Assembly: GCF_901709675.1 (NCBI RefSeq)
Contig: NC_051099.1
Span: 1,984,001-2,048,000, forward strand
From: Syngnathus acus
Lineage: Eukaryota; Chordata; Actinopteri; Syngnathiformes; Syngnathidae
Length of the DNA stretch: 64,000 nt
Direction of reading: 5' to 3'
The notes beneath the pieces are model-generated. The model worked only from the letters and a program-made list of their open reading frames with translations, did no database searches and was not told the DNA's origin. This document shows, in pieces, positions 58,232 to 64,000 of this stretch (positions are counted from its first letter, which is position 1; each line of letters opens with the position of its first letter). The translations under genes and the position numbers were made by a program.

Positions 58232-59468
58232 GCAAGACGTTCGACTTCCTGGTATGTAATGCGCAACGTCAAGCGTTGCGATTTTATTTACTTATCTCTT
58301 ATGTATTTATTCTATTTCTATTTTATTCAATTTTTTATTCTATTTAGCCTAGTAACTTACTGACTATTTATTCAATCTTCATTTACGTGTGTATTTATTG
58401 TGTTAGCTAACTAATTAACCAACTGGGCGTTCCCTTGTAACAATGCTAGCTCAGAAAAGTGATAATTCCAAAGAATTAATAAAATAGAAAATAATCTACG
58501 GTGCTCTACAGTGTACTTGTCAACAAGTCAAAATTATAAATTACCGCAAGAGAGCAGTATTTTTATGTAATAAACCACCACTGAGCTTTTAGGCTACTGT
58601 AATAAGTGTTTACCATTTTGATTTTTTTTGTTTAATTATTATATTACGTTTCACTGTTATCTTTTCTCATTAACTTTCTTTTATGCTAGGGGCCTGTTGT
58701 TGAACACTCCCCATAAAAACCTGGCAACATCACCTCTGTGACCCCTCATCTGTTCTTAATGAGCCAGCACATGAAGGCGAATACGCCAAGTAAGTTCAGC
58801 TCAGACAGCCGACTTGAGAAGAAACACGTAAGTGGTTGCTCGTTTGACGATCTTTTTTGTTTCTTGGTTTTTAATTATATTACAATGCAAAACACTCAAT
58901 GGAAGACAAAATGAAAGAAGAAATGAAACAAAAAAAGCAGCAATTCTTAAAAAAAATAGAGCATCAGTGATTGCAAATCACACAGATGTCACACTATGAT
59001 GAAAGGGCACCGTTACAAATCTTCCTAAATGAAAGCAAACATGAGAGATAGAAATCAAAGTGCACCCCGAGAATGTGTTCAGTGGTCAATAAGAAAAGCC
59101 GCAATTTCACACACACATTTTATTCATTACTGCCAGAAGTTAATTGTCATGTCGCATTCATTGTGAAAAGGTCAACATGCAGCGAATGAAGCACCAAAAA
59201 AAGACATATCCGCATCTCTATTCTTTTCGACTCCTATTCTATTTTGTTTGCTTTTTGGAGCAGACATAAATTTGCCTGCATGGCTGCTTGTCTTGTGTGT
59301 GTGAGTGCGTGAGCCGACTTGTGCGTTTGTGTTTGTGTGTATGTGTCTAACGTGGTCTTGGTTTAAACTTGGGCAGCTGCACGCATAGCCTGGCTGGCTG
59401 GGAGCTGTGGGGAAATGTGGGCGTTGTGTCTGCCAGGCCTCTTACACTTGGCTTGTCGACATGCATTA

Positions 59469-59522
<54 letters not shown>

Positions 59523-60948
59523 CTCTCTCACACACACACACACATGCACGCACTTCTCACAACACGTGCCTCGTCATGACACATCATAGAAGCTCACATG
59601 CAAAGGCCTGGAAAGGCAGACTTTGGGTTTTTAAAATAATATACACACTGCTGAAATAATGCACACATGCACACACAATATTAAAGTTGAAATACAATGA
59701 AAATATATTTTTGATGTTGAGTGTTGTCATGTTGATTGGCAGCTTTGTGCAAGGTAAGCAGAGCTGACAGTTAATTTCCGATGAGCAGCCGGAGATGACC
59801 CAATTTCACTTAATTGGTCCAAAAATCATTATTTATTTGCCATACTATACAACAATAGTTTCTAGTTAGTTTGGGGTGTTTGGGAAAAGGTTCAAATGAT
59901 CCCAAATGTCTCCAATAATTCAAGCTTTAACCTCAAACATATTATTTCTTATCTACACTCGATGGCGCCATTGAGCCATGTATTTTTATAAGTTCATGTC
60001 AGGCCACTGAGGTGCCTTCTTTTGCAGCATCCCCGCTCCTTTTGTGACGTATTTAGCAATGGAATAGCCACTTGCTATGCGGTCTATTTTAAAAGTGCAT
60101 GGGGGTAATGACCTGTATTTAAAATTTAAGCCATTCACCAAAGAGTGATTGCACAGTCTTTTTCTCACGCAAGTTTCATATACGTAAACTTAAAGTGTCT
60201 CAGCTCTGTAGTATGTGGTGTATTTGTGTGTGTGTGTGTTTTTTTTCTTGGCGCCCTCCCCACTCCGTTTTCTCACCCCCTACTCCCTCGCTCCTCGCCC
60301 CCTCGGATGGTGGAAATTGTGCGGCAGCGAGCAAAGAGAGAGATGCGCGCACCTCTAGGCGAGCCTCCACAGTTAGATTAGTCCACGCGTGGGTCAAGAC
60401 GGCAAGAGAGGATCACCTCCTCAAAAATACCCCCTACACCTCCAAGGAAAAAATAGTAAGGAGGAATCAAGAGGAGCGTCGCGAGGAGTGACTCCCACAG
60501 AGAAGTGCGCACGCGTGGGTGCGAGACGCACTCTCCGCGCTGAAGAATGCGTGCCAGGATGTCGGGAGTGTTCTAAACAATTTCATTTGATGGACTTTAT
60601 TTTTTAAACGGATTTTCCAACCACCCGCGGATTGCACAAGAAGGAAAATTTAAAAGGCAAAGCTGTCAGATTGGAAAGTGACCTTGATGGGGGGGATTAT
60701 GTGATCCTGACACTTTGAGAATGACGCTGTCAACCTATTGCTTTTATTCTTCGATAACTTTTTTTTCCAACCTTGTGGAAACATCGGCATCCTTTTGCCA
60801 ACCTGCGATGAAACAAATCTAACCGACAGCAGTGGTGGGGTTTCGATCCAGGTGGCCGATATATTAAAGTGGAAACGCCTGGAGTACCATTAAACAAATC
60901 AGATAAACGCACTGCGAAATCCGTCGATAGCCTTTATTGACGAGGGAC
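58232..60948. other. Interval between rad50 and drd1
   Basis: No protein-coding gene is recognised. It includes A/T-rich sequence, a possible small exon at about 58759-58828 with a GTAAGT donor, and a long (CT)n/(CA)n repeat. Part of it probably holds the 5' non-coding exon of drd1, since vertebrate DRD1 genes have one. Confidence 0.45.
59469..59544. repeat. Compound (CT)n-(CA)n microsatellite
   Basis: About 50 bases of nearly pure CT repeat (interrupted by TTT and TGTAT) are followed by a CA repeat, 76 bases in all. Confidence 0.9.
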
Positions 60949-60957
60949 TATAAAAAG
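60949..60957 (+). promoter_or_regulatory. Possible TATA box for drd1
   Basis: TATAAAAAG lies 431 bases before the drd1 start codon in moderately GC-rich sequence. It could give an unspliced 5' UTR of about 400 bases. Mammalian DRD1 promoters are TATA-less, so this is tentative. Confidence 0.25.
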
Positions 60958-61379
60958 CTAATGACCGGACCTGACAGCCAGCATTCAACTCAGCTCGACA
61001 GCAAGCGCGCTCGGGAAACTTTCCCGGAAGGTCGACGGTAACGCCAGGCTTTTCTGTGCTCTTTGAATGCACCGTGTTATGAGCGCCCCGCTAATTGAAC
61101 CGGATAATATGCGCCGAGCGTGCGGCGAGTGCTGATGCCCTGATAGTTGGCAAGATCCTGACCACCCAAAACCAGCATGGCGGTTCTGACCAGGTACCTA
61201 CGGGTGACCCAGGCGACTGGGGAAGCGGCAAAGGGACGGCCGACCTTTCAGTCCTGAGATCCGTCTGCGGAGCGGCGCAGCTGCAGCGGGCCGGGGGATG
61301 TGATGGGGTGACGGCTCATGCCCCCCCTTACCCCGATCCCTAAAATCCCACCCGCCCCGCATACGGTCTGGCTTCAACA

Positions 61380-62759
61380 ATGGATCAAAATTTCTCGACG
61401 GTTCGAGACGGCAGACAGCCTCTGCCTGAGCGTGACTCGTCCAAACGGGTTTTGACGGGATGCTTCCTCTCCCTCCTCATCTTCACCACGCTGCTGGGCA
61501 ACACGCTGGTGTGCGTGGCCGTCACCAAGTTCCGCCACCTGCGCTCCAAGGTCACCAACTTCTTTGTCATCTCCCTAGCCATCTCCGACCTCCTGGTGGC
61601 CATCCTGGTGATGCCTTGGAAGGCCGCGACGGAGATCGTGGGTTTCTGGCCTTTCGGCCCCTTCTGCAACGTATGGGTGGCGTTTGACATCATGTGCTCG
61701 ACCGCCTCCATCTTGAATCTTTGCGTGATCAGCGTGGACCGCTACTGGGCCATCTCCAGTCCGTTCCGCTACGAACGCAAAATGACCCCCAGAGTGGCGT
61801 GTCTGATGATCAGCGTGGCGTGGACGCTCTCCGTTCTCATCTCTTTCATCCCTGTGCAGCTGAACTGGCACAAAGCTCAGACGACCAGCTACGTGGAGCT
61901 CAACGGAAGCTACCCGGGCGAACTGCCGCCCGACAACTGTGATTCCAGCCTTAACCGCTCTTACGCCATCTCCTCGTCTCTCATCAGTTTCTACATCCCC
62001 GTGGCCATCATGATCGTCACGTACACTCGCATCTACCGCATCGCCCAAAAACAGATCCGGAGGATATCTGCCCTGGAGAGGGCAGCGGAGAGTGCCAAAA
62101 ACCGTCACAGCAGCATGGGCAACACGTCCAATGTAGAGAGCGAGAGTTCGTTCAAAATGTCGTTCAAGCGAGAAACCAAAGTGTTAAAGACGCTCTCGGT
62201 GATCATGGGGGTGTTTGTGTGTTGCTGGTTGCCCTTCTTCATCCTCAACTGCATGGTTCCCTTCTGCGAAGCCAACCTGCCGGACGACGCCAACGACTTC
62301 CACTGCATCAGCCCGACCACCTTCGACGTGTTTGTGTGGTTCGGCTGGGCCAACTCCTCGCTCAACCCCATCATCTACGCCTTCAACGCCGACTTCCGCA
62401 AGGCCTTCTCCATTCTGCTGGGCTGCCACCGCCTCTGCCCTGGGAGCAACACCATCGAGATCCTCAGCGTCAACAACAACGCCGGAGCGACCCTTCCCAA
62501 CCCCGCTTGCCAGTACCATCCCAAAAGCCACATCCCAAAGGAAGGCAACCACTCGGCGGGCTGCGTGATGCCCCACAGCATCTTGTGTCAGGAGGAGGAC
62601 TTACACAAGCTGGACGAGATGGAGGTAGGTGTTGACAACAACGCCTTGGACAAACTCTGCCCGGCCATCTCGGGGAATTTAGACAGCGACGCGGAGATCA
62701 CTCTGGAAAAGATCAACCCCGTAACGCAGAACGGACAGCACAACGCCATGTCCCGCTGA
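61380..62759 (+). CDS. drd1: Dopamine receptor D1
   Basis: This is a Gs-coupled class A GPCR that raises cAMP in response to dopamine. The single-exon frame encodes 459 residues (human 446). All seven membrane segments are present. Key residues are Asp70 (2.50), Asp103 (3.32, amine contact), the DRY motif at 120-122, TM5 serines in [11 protein letters not shown] (198-203, catechol contact), CWLPFF at 282-287, and NPIIY at 329-333. Cys96 and Cys187 can form the extracellular disulfide, and Cys349/Cys353 can be palmitoylated. Asn4 lies in an N-F-S glycosylation sequon. The intronless coding region and the short third loop with [19 protein letters not shown] are characteristic of D1 rather than D2-class receptors. 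The tail ends in [15 protein letters not shown], as in D1 rather than D5. Which teleost duplicate this is cannot be settled here. Confidence 0.96.
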   Translation: MDQNFSTVRDGRQPLPERDSSKRVLTGCFLSLLIFTTLLGNTLVCVAVTKFRHLRSKVTNFFVISLAISDLLVAILVMPWKAATEIVGFWPFGPFCNVWVAFDIMCSTASILNLCVISVDRYWAISSPFRYERKMTPRVACLMISVAWTLSVLISFIPVQLNWHKAQTTSYVELNGSYPGELPPDNCDSSLNRSYAISSSLISFYIPVAIMIVTYTRIYRIAQKQIRRISALERAAESAKNRHSSMGNTSNVESESSFKMSFKRETKVLKTLSVIMGVFVCCWLPFFILNCMVPFCEANLPDDANDFHCISPTTFDVFVWFGWANSSLNPIIYAFNADFRKAFSILLGCHRLCPGSNTIEILSVNNNAGATLPNPACQYHPKSHIPKEGNHSAGCVMPHSILCQEEDLHKLDEMEVGVDNNALDKLCPAISGNLDSDAEITLEKINPVTQNGQHNAMSR

Positions 62760-64000
62760 ACGCTCGCAACGGACATCTTGCCTGACGGCGACATAGTGAG
62801 TGTTGTTCCATCCATCACCCGCAGGACCTTCGGCCCGGCCCGTTGACAACTATCCACAAGAGAGAAAACACAATCCGAATGTTTCCGAGTTACAGGCACT
62901 TTATTCCGGCTAAACACACTGCAGAATTCTGACGTGTGATCGCATTTCTTTGTATGCATCCTGTACAGTACGGATTGACTTTTAACAGTATTATAGCGCA
63001 GAAGATGTAGAAAACGTTAGCAAAATGTGTTGTCTAATGCAGTTGATATCTGATTCTATTTTTAATTGCAGTATAAACATGGCAGTTTTCTTTGGAGAGC
63101 CAAAAGACGTGCGTTTTTGACTTGCGTGCCAAGGAACCAAAGTCGGAATTCAAAATGGAGGAGGCAGGAGAACAACCTGTTATTTTTCTACTTCAAGTTT
63201 GTCTAAACGGTAGGGATGGCAATTTGTCGGAGGGCAATTATGACAATAGACAATTTGTAACTTTAGTAATGACACAAAGTCGATGCAAAATTGATCTTCC
63301 CGGTCCTCATAAAATGATGTGGTGGGTCGTATCTGGCCCCCGGGCCTTGAGTTTGATACTTATGGTATCTCAAAAGCCGTACACAGTGAATCCCCGCATG
63401 TTTTGGCATTCATGAAGTCATCTTGTGGAGTTTATAGGCCATCATAAATTTGTGGGTGAAGTTTCAGCGGATTAAATCCATATCCACTGCAAACACAAGT
63501 TGTCTAAAATGGGGTACACACATATCGATTTTTCACTTCTGTGGCGCCCAAACTGCTGTAGCAGAAGAAGCTAGGCTAACTGTTAGCTTATCTGTGTCTA
63601 CTTGATAGTTTTATTGTGGTGAGTGACTTGGGAGGCACGCACGGTTGCTCCTATAATCGTGCTGTGTTCAGGTTGTATCTTGATTGGCTTTCGCTTTTGT
63701 TTCCTTTTAGGTCACAATCACCGAGTCGCTAGCTCAGCCCAACTCTGTGTTTTCCATCAGAGATTATCGGCATGTGTGTACCCCACTTTGGGTTGGGATT
63801 TATTTCTAAGTATCTCCGTCTTGCTTTTCACCAGGTATAGATTTGCTAACTTGAAGGCTCCCTCTTCCAGCGATTAAAGTTGTTCTGTTTATAGCAAATA
63901 CCATCAGTCCCCCCAATGTAAATCTGCAGATTGAAACAAAGCATCAACACAAACCTCCACTCAGATGGAGGAGGAGGAGGGAATTGGAGTGCACTCAAAC
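62760..64000. other. drd1 3' region and right flank
   Basis: The drd1 3' UTR begins here; its end is not clear, as no canonical AATAAA is near. Downstream sequence to the window edge shows no recognisable exon. Confidence 0.5.

Overview
This is a gene-dense stretch of a teleost fish genome, probably a percomorph judging by its compact introns, abundant tRNA-derived SINEs and (GT)n/(CT)n microsatellites. I cannot name the species. All genes are eukaryotic and, apart from drd1, spliced; exon limits were read from splice signals and reading-frame phase.

Layout, left to right. 1-7.0 kb is repeat-bearing non-coding DNA with a young SINE and an inverted-repeat (MITE-like) element. Then come grxcr2 (minus, 7098-9967), an 8-kb gene-poor gap, plac8l1 (minus, 18088-19157), lars1 (minus, 20585-29801), a 0.5-kb head-to-head promoter, rbm27 (plus, 30293-38429) and pou4f3 (plus, 41214-42464). 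A 5-kb non-coding gap follows, then a small four-exon cytokine gene that I interpret as il4/13 (minus, 47692-48474), rad50 (minus, 49240-57632) and the intronless dopamine D1 receptor gene drd1 (plus, 61380-62759).

The order and strands GRXCR2(-) PLAC8L1(-) LARS1(-) RBM27(+) POU4F3(+) match human 5q32 as I remember it, except that SH3RF2 is not seen between grxcr2 and plac8l1. The adjacent il4/13-rad50 pair matches the human 5q31 RAD50-IL13-IL4 arrangement, including relative orientation. The window therefore joins blocks that are separate on human chromosome 5.

Functional themes: grxcr2 and pou4f3 are both inner-ear hair-cell genes. lars1 and rbm27 are housekeeping genes sharing a divergent promoter. 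rad50 is the DNA-break repair ATPase that sits next to the type-2 cytokine locus across vertebrates. The most notable observations are the compact, fast-evolving il4/13 candidate with an AU-rich 3' UTR, a hairpin-rich element inside an rbm27 intron, and a pou4f3 protein lacking part of the usual N-terminal POU-IV box.
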